From: JBBDYG01 sp040901765
GTDB taxonomy: Bacteria > Planctomycetota > Planctomycetia > Pirellulales > Lacipirellulaceae
Assembly: GCA_040901765.1 (NCBI GenBank)
Contig: JBBDYG010000076.1
Span: 1 to 64,000, forward strand
Length of the DNA stretch: 64,000 nucleotides
Direction: 5' to 3'
Shown: piece after piece, positions 33,798 through 41,029 of the stretch
Layout: the number at the start of each line of letters is the position of its first letter
Position numbering within the stretch: the stretch's first letter is position 1
Program-made: the position numbers and the translations under genes
Notes under the pieces: model-generated
Seen by the model: the letters and a program-made list of their open reading frames with translations, nothing else
Told to the model about the DNA's origin: nothing
The model's database searches: none

Positions 33798-34249
33798 TTC
33801 GTTATCATCGCCTCGAACATCGCTTTTTCGAACACATCCCGGAACAGTTAGAGCCGGGTGTGCTCTACATTTCGATGGAGTATGGCACTGCGGCCCACCT
33901 TTGCTGTTGCGGATGCGGCGCTGAAGTGATCACTCCGTTCACGCCGACGGACTGGAAAATGACGTTCGACGGAGAAACCGTCTCGTTGCGACCATCGGTG
34001 GGCAACTGGAGTTTGCCCTGTCGCTCGCACTACGTGATTGAGCGCGGAAGGGTAACTGAGTCTATGCCTTGGAGCGACAAGCAAGTTGCAGCCGAGCGTC
34101 GAAGGGACAAAGCTGTAAAGGATCAATACTACGGCACGCCGAAGCGGACCGAGGCCGTCGGGAGTGCACCGGCTCCGACCCAACCAAGTAATGGCGTGCC
34201 GGGCTTGTGGTCGCGGATCACACGTCGGTTGTTCGGCCTCTGGAAGTAA
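33794..34249 (+). CDS. DUF6527-type zinc-binding protein of the multiubiquitin cluster
   Basis: A 151-residue protein that fits DUF6527, a family seen next to multiubiquitin and ThiF genes. It has a cysteine cluster C37, C38, C39, C41 and later C76 with H79, consistent with a treble-clef or ribbon zinc site. The C-terminal 40 residues are low-complexity with a basic end (RITRRLFGLWK). It is the last gene of the 8-gene run. A role as an E2/E3-like or binding adaptor is suggested by context but not shown. Confidence 0.75.
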   Translation: MIRYHRLEHRFFEHIPEQLEPGVLYISMEYGTAAHLCCCGCGAEVITPFTPTDWKMTFDGETVSLRPSVGNWSLPCRSHYVIERGRVTESMPWSDKQVAAERRRDKAVKDQYYGTPKRTEAVGSAPAPTQPSNGVPGLWSRITRRLFGLWK

Positions 34250-34605
34250 GCCCATTCGTTGCACCCTGCGATCGATCCGCATCGGGCAGTTATCGACTCG
34301 GGCTACTTCCGGACGGCCGGCCCATTGCCATTGCGAGAGATAAGCGGATGATTTGTTCGAGGAAACCCGGCGGGCATTGACGCGGGGATTGCTGTCGCAA
34401 CGCCTTTGTTGTAGCACGACGCGTAACTGCCGTAAAGGAATTGCTGGTGATCAGTTTCGACGCATTGAGTCCCCTCGCCCATCGAACTCAATTGGCTTGC
34501 GCGCTTGTCTGCCTTTGTCGGTTCGATTCCGAGGGATTTGGCGGTGGCTCGCGGAACAGCATAACGCGGCTGGCGGATCGCTCCGCCAGCCGCGTGTAGA
34601 AAATG
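34250..34605. other. Intergenic stretch closing the conflict cluster, with hairpin
   Basis: About 355 bp with no supported gene between the convergent DUF6527 and DUF6573 genes. A 13-bp perfect hairpin at 34565-34594 (CGCGGCTGGCGGA, loop TCGC) lies just beyond the DUF6573 stop. It could terminate transcription from both sides, although the T-tract is weak. Confidence 0.5.
34565..34594. terminator. Bidirectional terminator-like hairpin
   Basis: A perfect 13-bp stem with a TCGC loop lies between two convergent genes. It lacks a long T-tract on either strand, so Rho-independent termination is only possible, not certain. Confidence 0.5.
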
Positions 34606-34974
34606 TCAGTCTTCATCTGGAAGCATCACTGTAATGACCGGCTCAAGGTCGTCGCCCGCTCCGCAGACTGCTTTGAGCGTCACGAATTTTGGACGCCGAT
34701 TGTCGTTGCGGACATGCAGGCGAAAGAGAATCTCGCAGCCGTTTCGAGCTGCGGAGTGGATTGCACAACGAAGCATCCAGACGATATCCCAGAGTCGACC
34801 AGGTTCGTCCTGGCATTCGACTCCGGGCGGTACTTCCACGTAGAGGCACCAGACCGCTCTGGTAAGGGCGACCGGAAATCGAAGTCCAGCCTCCTTCGCG
34901 GTATTGGTTACATCGACGAGAACGCCGTCGTTGATGGCATCGCTGCGAGTGAATTTGAAGATGATGTCGTCCAT
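34606..34974 (-). CDS. DUF6573-family plasmid/conjugative-element protein
   Basis: A 122-residue protein fitting DUF6573: FKFTRSDAINDGVLVDVTN, then FPVALTRAVW, DEPGRLWDIVWMLRCAI, FRLHVRNDNRRPKFVTLKAV and the terminal PVITVMLPDED. The ATG at 34974 follows GAGGAG by nine bases. Members are abundant in mobile elements; the function is not known. It is downstream of a PC4-like gene with a GC hairpin between, the same layout as ardA at 590-1417. Confidence 0.8.
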   Translation of the reverse strand: MDDIIFKFTRSDAINDGVLVDVTNTAKEAGLRFPVALTRAVWCLYVEVPPGVECQDEPGRLWDIVWMLRCAIHSAARNGCEILFRLHVRNDNRRPKFVTLKAVCGAGDDLEPVITVMLPDED

Positions 34975-35000
34975 TGTTTAGTCTCCTCGTATATGTCGAG

Positions 35001-35022
35001 CCGGCCGGGCGAACCCGGCCGG
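35001..35022 (-). terminator. GC hairpin between PC4-like gene and DUF6573 gene
   Basis: CCGGCCGGG and CCCGGCCGG form a perfect 9-bp stem around a CGAA loop. Position matches the hairpin at 1147-1168: downstream of a PC4-like gene and upstream of a second element gene. No T-tract, so it may be a processing or stability hairpin. Confidence 0.45.
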
Positions 35023-35032
35023 GTCATATTGA

Positions 35033-35287
35033 TTAGTTCTCTAAGGCTTGAGCGTTAAGGATCCATTCCCGCGCCAATTCTGCCGCTTTTGCCACGAGGG
35101 GAAGCTCATCAACACCAAAGCTTGGCGTCTCCCGCCACGTTCCCGCAACTGGATAGCGTCGAGTAATTCTGACGCTGTAGAGCATTCCGGCCGTGTACTT
35201 TGCTTTGTTGGCCCAAATCGCGGCGACAATTGTTTCAACCTCGATTTTATGGACGGGTCGGTTCTTGGTTTCGTTCTCTGTTTTCAT
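35033..35287 (-). CDS. Small PC4-like protein, paralogue 2
   Basis: An 84-residue protein starting MKTENETKNRPVHKIEVE, with AGGAGG eight to nine bases upstream of the ATG at 35287. The pattern KIEVETIVAAIWANK, YSVRITRRYP, W-R-E-T-P-S-F and LVAKAAELAREWIL is shared with the paralogues at 1178 and 21135. The RPVH-x-I opening is nearly identical to that at 21392. A PC4-like fold is inferred. It is flanked by hairpins on both sides. Confidence 0.6.
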   Translation of the reverse strand: MKTENETKNRPVHKIEVETIVAAIWANKAKYTAGMLYSVRITRRYPVAGTWRETPSFGVDELPLVAKAAELAREWILNAQALEN

Positions 35288-35309
35288 GTTTCGTTCCTCC
35301 TAAGAAAAA

Positions 35310-35353
35310 GGTTTCTTGGTTCATTCACTCAAGGCTGATGAACCCGAGAAACC
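35310..35353. other. Long hairpin with conserved 13-nt loop (copy C)
   Basis: GGTTTCTTGGTTCAT (35310-35324) pairs with ATGAACCCGAGAAACC (35338-35353) with a single irregularity, around TCACTCAAGGCTG. The loop matches copy A at 10 of 13 positions while the stems share little sequence, so base pairing rather than sequence has been kept. Confidence 0.7.
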
Positions 35354-35450
35354 GATTTCGGAGGACGAAAGCCGCTGGAACGCTGAGATCCCGGACGCAA
35401 ACTCAAGTGACGGTCTCGCCGGCACGGGTTTGCAAAGGACCGAAGCACTT
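35310..35450 (+). repeat. Noncoding repeat element, copy C (diverged, short)
   Basis: After the hairpin come GGAGGACGAAAGCCGCTGGAA, AAGTGACGGTCTCG and GGCACGGGTTTGCAAAGGA, matching copies A and B in order. Similarity fades after about 140 bp. The stretch 35354-36006 has no supported gene. Confidence 0.5.
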
Positions 35451-35866
35451 CCGCGCGGCGTAAAGACCAGAGAACAACGAAACCTAGCCAGGCCGCGGCT
35501 CAATGCTCGGAGTGATGCTCTGAGTTGGTTGGGGCAATCAGAAACGGCCCTACGCGAGACAGGTGATCTCTCGTCTTTCGAGAAGAATTGGAAGGAGCCG
35601 GCTTCAGTCAGGCTACCGCAGGCATGGGAGCGGCAGGTTCTCGCCAAGGAATGGAAAAGCCCAAGTCGGCGTCACCGAAGGGGGACGGTCCGCCCGGCAG
35701 CCTAAAGGGGGAGACGCTCGATGGACGACTAATCTTGAGGCTCGAATGTATGCCGGACGGCGGGGGCGGTCATCACGGCGCCCTTGTCTAACGGCATGGC
35801 AATTCTTAACTTAGGTTCTGCTCACATGTCTCGGAGGTGCTGTGGCCAGTCGAGCACCCCGGCAAG

Positions 35867-35901
35867 AAAAAGTTCTATTGGCGTCCTGTCACCCCGACTT
35901 G
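35867..35901 (+). repeat. 35-bp direct repeat, left copy
   Basis: A 35-bp sequence beginning AAAAAGTTCTATTGGC and including CACCCCGACT recurs at 39119-39153 with three mismatches, in the same orientation, 3.25 kb away. It could be an attachment-site pair, a target repeat of an old insertion, or dispersed repeats. Confidence 0.6.
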
Positions 35902-36006
35902 ATTGCAAGGGAACGATTCCACAATTAGTCACCACGAATTCGCGTGTCAACAAGAATCTTCCAACTACGATGAAATAGCAGGGGCACTTTTTCAATCGAG
36001 GTGGCC

Positions 36007-36459
36007 ATGAGTCAAACCATCCAGCCGCCGTTTGTCGAGCCGCCGCCGTTCATTCCGGCCGTCCAATCGCCCGTTGTCCAGCCAGCGGTCCGAGTGAATC
36101 AAGCAAGCCAGTCGCCACGTCCGCCGCATCGCCCGTTCCCCTGGCTGCCGATCCTGGCCGGATTCGCCGCAGGCTGGCTGGTTGCTCAAGTGCCGCTGCC
36201 GAAAGTCGCGAGAGATGCGGTCGGAGTTGTGGCGAGCGTGAAGTACACGCCGGAACAACGGGCAGTATTGGAGTGGGTGAATGACAACGTCGGCGAGCCG
36301 GATATCGAGATTATCAAATTCGATCAGCGGGCGAATGCCGACGGGTTGCCCATCGTGACGTTGAAATATCGCGGGGAATGGATGGGCGGTAGCCGCATGG
36401 TTTGGACACGAGTTTTCCAAGTCGAGAATGGAATTGCGAATCAGGTTAGCGCTCGTTGA
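36007..36459 (+). CDS. Membrane-anchored protein, possibly cut short by an in-frame TGA
   Basis: A 150-residue protein. The ATG at 36007 follows GAGG by five bases, favouring it over the GTG at 36001. It opens with a Pro-rich tail (PPFVEPPPFIPAVQSPVV), then one membrane segment near 48-62 (WLPILAGFAAGWLVAQV), then a soluble domain with EIIKFDQRANADGLPIVTLK and RGEWMGGSRMVW. After the TGA the same frame continues open as FIDRDGKPLEYFHPTKLG up to a stop at 36736, reading protein-like for 30 or more residues. The gene may have been longer. No family recognised. Confidence 0.55.
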   Translation: MSQTIQPPFVEPPPFIPAVQSPVVQPAVRVNQASQSPRPPHRPFPWLPILAGFAAGWLVAQVPLPKVARDAVGVVASVKYTPEQRAVLEWVNDNVGEPDIEIIKFDQRANADGLPIVTLKYRGEWMGGSRMVWTRVFQVENGIANQVSAR

Positions 36460-36716
36460 TTCATCGACCGCGACGGGAAGCCGCTCGAGTATTTTCACCC
36501 AACCAAACTCGGCCCCTCGGAAAGCCTGTTCGCCCCAGGGCTGCGACATGTCGAAGCCAGAGTGCTCGAAGAAGACGCGCGCGCGTCACCGTTGGGTTCG
36601 AGCCCGGTAGCTCACCGGCGTATCGATGACCCGCCGCGGCGGGCCACGAGTATGCGAGCCGACTTGGCGGTTCGCATTCCAGCACCTGTCAGCGCACCAC
36701 GAGACGCGTCGGAAAG

Positions 36717-36759
36717 AAAAGGGGATATGTCCGAATAAGAATCGGACTTATCCCCTTTT
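36717..36759. terminator. Bidirectional Rho-independent terminator
   Basis: A 17-bp stem with one mismatch (AAAAGGGGATA... / ...TATCCCCTTTT) and a 9-nt loop. T-tracts follow on both strands, and genes converge on it from 36459 or 36738 (plus) and 36774 (minus). Confidence 0.8.
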
Positions 36760-36773
36760 CAAAACCAGTCTTT

Positions 36774-37259
36774 CTACATGGGCTGGAACAGCTCGACGGG
36801 ATTGCCTGACGGGTCGTCGAGCAGGATTTGGGAGCCGCCTGGCCCTTTCACGATTTCGTTGCGGAACTTAAGGCCCGCTTCGCGGAGCCGCTTAACCTCT
36901 GTGTCGAGGTCGTCCACCTGGATCTGAATCCGGTTCCAGCCGCCGGGGACGGGTTCACGACCATCGGGCATGGCGCGGCGGCCGGAGCTGGTCTTGCCGC
37001 TGAGCAGGAGCCGCACGCCGTCGCGGCTGACCGATGCGAAAGCCGGGCTAGCGTCTAAGTCGAGTGCGAAGCCGAGGTGCGTCGTGTAGAATTTGACGGC
37101 GGCGGGAACGTCGTCAATCATGTAGCGGATGCTAACCGTAGACATGGGCTTGTCCTCCTTCTGTTTCGATGCCTTCGTGTCGTCGCTCTTCACCTGGCTG
37201 TAACCTGCGACAGAAATCAAAAGGCAAAGCAAGATTGCCGAGAAAATGAGCTTGTTCAT
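36774..37259 (-). CDS. Secreted VOC/glyoxalase-superfamily protein
   Basis: A 161-residue protein. The ATG at 37259 starts a signal peptide (MNKLIFSAILLCLLISVAGYS) with AAAGG upstream. The rest, from STVSIRYMIDDV, is a single vicinal-oxygen-chelate fold: paired beta-alpha-beta-beta-beta modules with VKFYTTHLGFALDLD, IQIQVDDLDTEVKRL and DPSGNPVELFQPM. The E in VELFQP is a usual metal ligand. Most relatives are cytoplasmic, so the leader is unusual; an internal ATG (MSTVSIRY) would give a cytoplasmic form. Substrate unknown. It is downstream of an AraC-family regulator on the same strand. Confidence 0.8.
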   Translation of the reverse strand: MNKLIFSAILLCLLISVAGYSQVKSDDTKASKQKEDKPMSTVSIRYMIDDVPAAVKFYTTHLGFALDLDASPAFASVSRDGVRLLLSGKTSSGRRAMPDGREPVPGGWNRIQIQVDDLDTEVKRLREAGLKFRNEIVKGPGGSQILLDDPSGNPVELFQPM

Positions 37260-37460
37260 AAGACTGCCTTTCTTCTTCTCCAATACTGTCTTGTCGGATC
37301 CAACATCAAGACCGTACTGACTTGAATCGAGACTTCGGGTCGGTTCTCGCCGTGGTCCAATGCTCACGACCGGCTTGCCGAACGGGCGTCCGATGGGCAC
37401 GAGTGCTCCGTCGCGGTGATAGTACCGCGGAGGACGACCGGCGTATTGGAGAAAATTGAC

Positions 37461-38282
37461 CTAGCCGATCACAGGGACATGATTTCGCAGGAGGCGGTTG
37501 CTGCGCAGACAGAGATAGTCAGTGGGGCTTAGACCGGAGAACCCCTGAAAATCGTGGATCAGGTGTGACTGGTCGTAATAGCCGCAGGCCAGCGCTAGCT
37601 GGGCCCAGTTCAGCGTCGCGGCTTGATCCATGACTTCCCGGGCATTCTGGAACCGCAGGACGCGACAGAAGAGCTTGGGCGTCAAGCCAACTTGAGCCGA
37701 GAATACTTGTATAAACCGTCGCTGGCTGAGCCCGACGCGCTTGGCGACCGCACGGACTGAATCGCCAATGCCCGCCGGGCCAAAGATATCAAGGGCGAGC
37801 GAAACCGCCGGGTGTTCCGATAACCATCGCAACCGAGCTTTGAGCGTTCCTTCCAGAATTTGAAATCGTTTCTGAGGCATCGCGGCGCAACACAGTCGCT
37901 CGCGAAGCTCGATGGCCGACCTTCCCCAAAGGTCCTCCAGAGCAAGGTGACTGTTCGCCAGTTCGCCGACGGCCGCGCCAAAAAAGGGAAATGCACCACC
38001 GGGCCTAAAATGAACGCCCATCATTGAAGCATGTTGCGACGGATCGATAACAAACGCACCAGCATATGTTCCCGAGACGACAATACCCGGAAATCGCCGG
38101 TAACACTCTGGCTGTTTTGGGTCATAGATTCGAACTTCATCCTCACGGAGGTTGACGACGAGTTCAATGGTTCCGCTCGGCAGAATTCGCTCTCTTGGGT
38201 GGGGCGGCGCGTCAGTGCAGTCCCAGAAATTGTGGACGAAGTCCCCAAGCGGCGGTGCCGGTTCGTGAGAAAATAGGCGCAT
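37461..38282 (-). CDS. AraC-family transcriptional regulator
   Basis: A 273-residue regulator with a DUF6597-like N-terminal sensor (about 1-110; FVHNFWDC, RILPSGTIELVVNL, MMGVHFRPGGAFPFFG) and a C-terminal double HTH (about 165-260), with RVGLSQRRFIQVFSAQVGLT and ALACGYYDQSHLIHDFQGFS, the second ending in the AraC signature P-x-x-Y. It lies 201 bp upstream of the VOC gene and 43 bp downstream of the DUF4256 gene. The ligand is unknown. Confidence 0.85.
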   Translation of the reverse strand: MRLFSHEPAPPLGDFVHNFWDCTDAPPHPRERILPSGTIELVVNLREDEVRIYDPKQPECYRRFPGIVVSGTYAGAFVIDPSQHASMMGVHFRPGGAFPFFGAAVGELANSHLALEDLWGRSAIELRERLCCAAMPQKRFQILEGTLKARLRWLSEHPAVSLALDIFGPAGIGDSVRAVAKRVGLSQRRFIQVFSAQVGLTPKLFCRVLRFQNAREVMDQAATLNWAQLALACGYYDQSHLIHDFQGFSGLSPTDYLCLRSNRLLRNHVPVIG

Positions 38283-38325
38283 CCGCGTGGCCTTTCAAAT
38301 TCAAATTTCGCTGTCTGTGCAAAAT

Positions 38326-38898
38326 CTAGACCCTTAGCGCGCCACGGAATCCTCTGGCGGCATAGTAAGATTCCGCACCGTTGTGATATACGAAGACATG
38401 GTCGTAGCGGCGATCACAAAAGACGGCGCCGCCGAGTTTTCTAATCTCAGCAGGTGTTTTCACCCAGCTCGACGTCTTCATGTCAAATTTTCCAAGCTTC
38501 TGCAGCTCTCGATATTGTTCTTCCGTTAAAAGTTCAATGCCCATGACGGCTGCCATATCAATAGCGCTGTTTTCTGGTTTATGTTCTTTCCTATCATCCA
38601 GCGCTTTACGGTCGTAACAAAGACTTCTGCGGCCTTTAGGACTTTCCGCTGAACAATCATAAGAGATGTATTCGCCCGCCTTTTTATCATGACCAACAAC
38701 ATCCGGTTCACCGCCGGTTCTTTCCATTTCATGGAGTGACCACAGCTTTTCAGTATTAGCTTCCAGCTTGGCTTTTACTTTAGCCCATTCGAGACCTTCA
38801 TGGCGGTTCATGTTTTTCTCGAAACGGGCTTTCAATGCTCTGAGTAGTTCTTCACGTTTTTCTGGTGACAACTTCTTTTTTGTTTTAACGCCTTGCAT
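38326..38898 (-). CDS. DUF4256 family protein
   Basis: A 190-residue protein starting MQGVKTKKKLSPEKREELL. The ATG at 38898 follows AAAGGAAAC and is preferred over an upstream frame without a ribosome site. It matches DUF4256: the Leu-rich LRALKARFEKNMNRH helix, EANTEKLWSLHEMERTGGEP, CSAESPKGRRSLCYDR and the end HNGAESYYAARGFRG. The function is not known. The region is visibly richer in A and T than its neighbours, which suggests recent transfer from a lower-GC donor. Confidence 0.85.
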   Translation of the reverse strand: MQGVKTKKKLSPEKREELLRALKARFEKNMNRHEGLEWAKVKAKLEANTEKLWSLHEMERTGGEPDVVGHDKKAGEYISYDCSAESPKGRRSLCYDRKALDDRKEHKPENSAIDMAAVMGIELLTEEQYRELQKLGKFDMKTSSWVKTPAEIRKLGGAVFCDRRYDHVFVYHNGAESYYAARGFRGALRV

Positions 38899-39478
38899 AT
38901 AGGTTTCCTTTTTATTGCTGTGTCGTGTCAGACCGATCTTTTCGAGATAAGTCGTCGAAGGGCATCGCCTCTCCACATCCAAAAGCCCGAAAGGACAAGT
39001 ATCGGAAGACAAACCGCACAGCGAGATGAATCGGAGCCAGGGGGACACGGTTTGCTCGGCATCACGGGTCGAGAACCAATCGCCGGATGCTCTTATCTAA
39101 CCGGGCCACACTCTCCATAAAAAGTTCTATTGGCATCCTTTCACCCCGACTCGCCACAATATCAATCCCGCCAATGGTTGCGACTGCTGGCGGGATTTGA
39201 ACGTTCCGGTCTCTAAAGCGTACAACTCAATACTTTGAATCTTTCATGGCCGCTGGACGCGACCAACAGGCGCGGGTTTTTGTAGTGCCCGGCTCTGCGC
39301 TGGCGCACTTAACATCGACGGCGAGCATCAAGTTCGCGCCCTGACCGAACACGATCATTGATCCGACTCACGTTCGGCGCGCCAACCCGCATCGCTAGTC
39401 ACCTCGGCAAAGCTTCCGGTCTCGCCTTTCAGCAATCTCAGAGCCATTGCATTTTCGATGGTGAAGCACCTGTCGCCA
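38899..39478. other. Intergenic stretch with direct repeat and hairpin
   Basis: About 580 bp without a supported gene. It contains the right copy of the 35-bp repeat (39119-39153) and a 10-bp perfect hairpin, AATCCCGCCA (39164-39173) with TGGCGGGATT (39188-39197). It separates the mobile segment from the glucan locus. Confidence 0.45.
39119..39153 (+). repeat. 35-bp direct repeat, right copy
   Basis: Matches 35867-35901 except at three positions, in the same orientation. It lies downstream of the DUF4256 gene start and 11 bp before a hairpin. Confidence 0.6.
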
Positions 39479-40942
39479 CTACCGATGCTTGTCCAACCAT
39501 CCGCCGACGAACCCAGCCCGTTGCAGGCCGTGCTGGATGTAAGGGCTGCTCTTTATCGCTTTCCAAATAAGCTCGGAGCGAAAATTTTCGCTCATGAGCA
39601 AGATCGGCCCTTGGTCGATGCCGAGGTAGTCGGTGTCGATCCAGCCGACGCCCGGGACTATTTTGCCATGGGTTAGCTGCACGTCCTGAAACGTGAAGCT
39701 TGGATTAAAGCTGTCGAGAAAGCCGTACTTGCCGAAGAGATGTTCGCCATATCGCTCGCGCATCGCCCGCAGGGCGGGAATGGCGATTTCCGGGGCAAAG
39801 GGGATCGATCCGCCGGCGGCCGTGGGAGCGATTGTGCCATCGTCGTTGACATACTGGTCACTTGCGCCGCGCGCCCAATAAGTATGAAATTGTCGTTCTT
39901 GGCCCGCGAAGGGCAGCCGCTTGTTAACGGGTCCGTCGCACGCCGTTAGCCCCCAGATTTCCTCGCTGTAGTCTCGCCAGCCGTGCGGATTGGCGATTGC
40001 ATACGCGCGCTGCGAGTAGGTGGCTCGCCGCGAGTTCTCGAAATAATCGATGCCCTTTGCTTGCATAAAGGGATCTCGAATCCCGCGGAAATCGATCCAA
40101 ACGTGCGAATATTGATGGCCGAATAACGGTCCGAAGTTCAGGTGCTGCTGACCATAGAACTCCGCCCAGTGATAGGTGCTCGTGTAGGCCTCCCAGGCCG
40201 CCGCGTCGATCGGATGCGTGGGCGATCCGAGCGCGAGCACGTACAGCAGCATCGCTTCGCTGTAGCCTCGGTAATCGTGGTCGCCCAATCCGCTTTCCGG
40301 TGTCCAAGCCATGCAAATGAGTGGCTGCCGCGGCTGCATCCACTGCCAATCCACACGGCGGTACAACTTGTCGGACAGTTCCCGAATCTCTGATTCAAGA
40401 GGGTTCTCGCGGTCAAAATATTCGCGGCAGAATAGAGCGCCGGCGATCAGCAGCGTCGTGTCGATGCTCGATAGCTCGCATTGTCCCTGTCGCAACCCCG
40501 TTTTCATGTCGAGGAAGTGATAGAAGAAGCCGCGGTATCCTGTGGCGGCTGACGGATGCTCGCTCTGCGGCGCGTTCCAGAAGAACCGCAGCGTCGTGCG
40601 GACCCGCTCGGCAGCTTGCTCGCGGGTGACGTATCCGCGCTCGACGCCTACGGCATAGGCCGTCAGTCCGAATCCGACCGCCGCGATGCTCGAGCCGCTA
40701 GGGCTTGGCCAGCGGTCAGGCACCAGTCCGTTTTCGGCGTTCGTCGTTTCCCAAAAGTAGGCAAAAATGCGGGCTTGCAGCTCATCGAGAAATGCGGCAT
40801 CGACCCCAGGGATTTCTGGTCGCGGCTCGGCAGCCGTCACAAGTCCGCACTCCATCCAGAGCATCGTTAGCACTGGCCCGAGGATCGTAAATCTAGCTTG
40901 CGCCGGCATCGCGTGCCACGTCATCGAATAGTGGATCGGCAC
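39479..40942 (-). CDS. GH144-type endo-beta-1,2-glucanase (glucoamylase-like family)
   Basis: A 487-residue exported enzyme of the (alpha/alpha)6 family first named glucoamylase (PF10091) and now including GH144 beta-1,2-glucanases. Blocks: YFWETTNAENGLVPDRWPS, IAAVGFGLTAYAVGVERGYV, YRGFFYHFLDMKTGLR, SSIDTTLLIAGALF and YSHVWIDFRGIRDPFM. A signal peptide runs near residues 12-38. The start is ambiguous: the GTG at 40942 immediately follows a terminator, and ATG codons at 40924 and 40909 are alternatives. It should hydrolyse beta-1,2-glucan outside the cytoplasm. The nearby GH94 and GH1 genes would process the products. Confidence 0.8.
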   Translation of the reverse strand: MPIHYSMTWHAMPAQARFTILGPVLTMLWMECGLVTAAEPRPEIPGVDAAFLDELQARIFAYFWETTNAENGLVPDRWPSPSGSSIAAVGFGLTAYAVGVERGYVTREQAAERVRTTLRFFWNAPQSEHPSAATGYRGFFYHFLDMKTGLRQGQCELSSIDTTLLIAGALFCREYFDRENPLESEIRELSDKLYRRVDWQWMQPRQPLICMAWTPESGLGDHDYRGYSEAMLLYVLALGSPTHPIDAAAWEAYTSTYHWAEFYGQQHLNFGPLFGHQYSHVWIDFRGIRDPFMQAKGIDYFENSRRATYSQRAYAIANPHGWRDYSEEIWGLTACDGPVNKRLPFAGQERQFHTYWARGASDQYVNDDGTIAPTAAGGSIPFAPEIAIPALRAMRERYGEHLFGKYGFLDSFNPSFTFQDVQLTHGKIVPGVGWIDTDYLGIDQGPILLMSENFRSELIWKAIKSSPYIQHGLQRAGFVGGWLDKHR

Positions 40943-40943
40943 G

Positions 40944-40985
40944 AAAAAAATCAGGGGAGATCCGCGCTTGTCGGGTCTCCCCTGA
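40944..40985 (-). terminator. Rho-independent terminator after a PEP-CTERM gene
   Basis: TCAGGGGAGA (40951-40960) and TCTCCCCTGA (40976-40985) form a 10-bp stem, followed on the minus strand by seven T residues (40950-40944). It ends transcripts from the gene at 41030-41794 and abuts the start of the GH144 gene. Confidence 0.9.
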
Positions 40986-41029
40986 CGTAGAACTATTCCG
41001 AAGTTCAGAGAACCTCGGTTGCGACTACG

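Noticed and set aside
35992..36549. A 185-codon minus-strand frame
   Set aside because: It lies opposite a gene with a good ribosome site and a membrane segment, and its sequence is rich in Arg and His, as expected for an antisense shadow.
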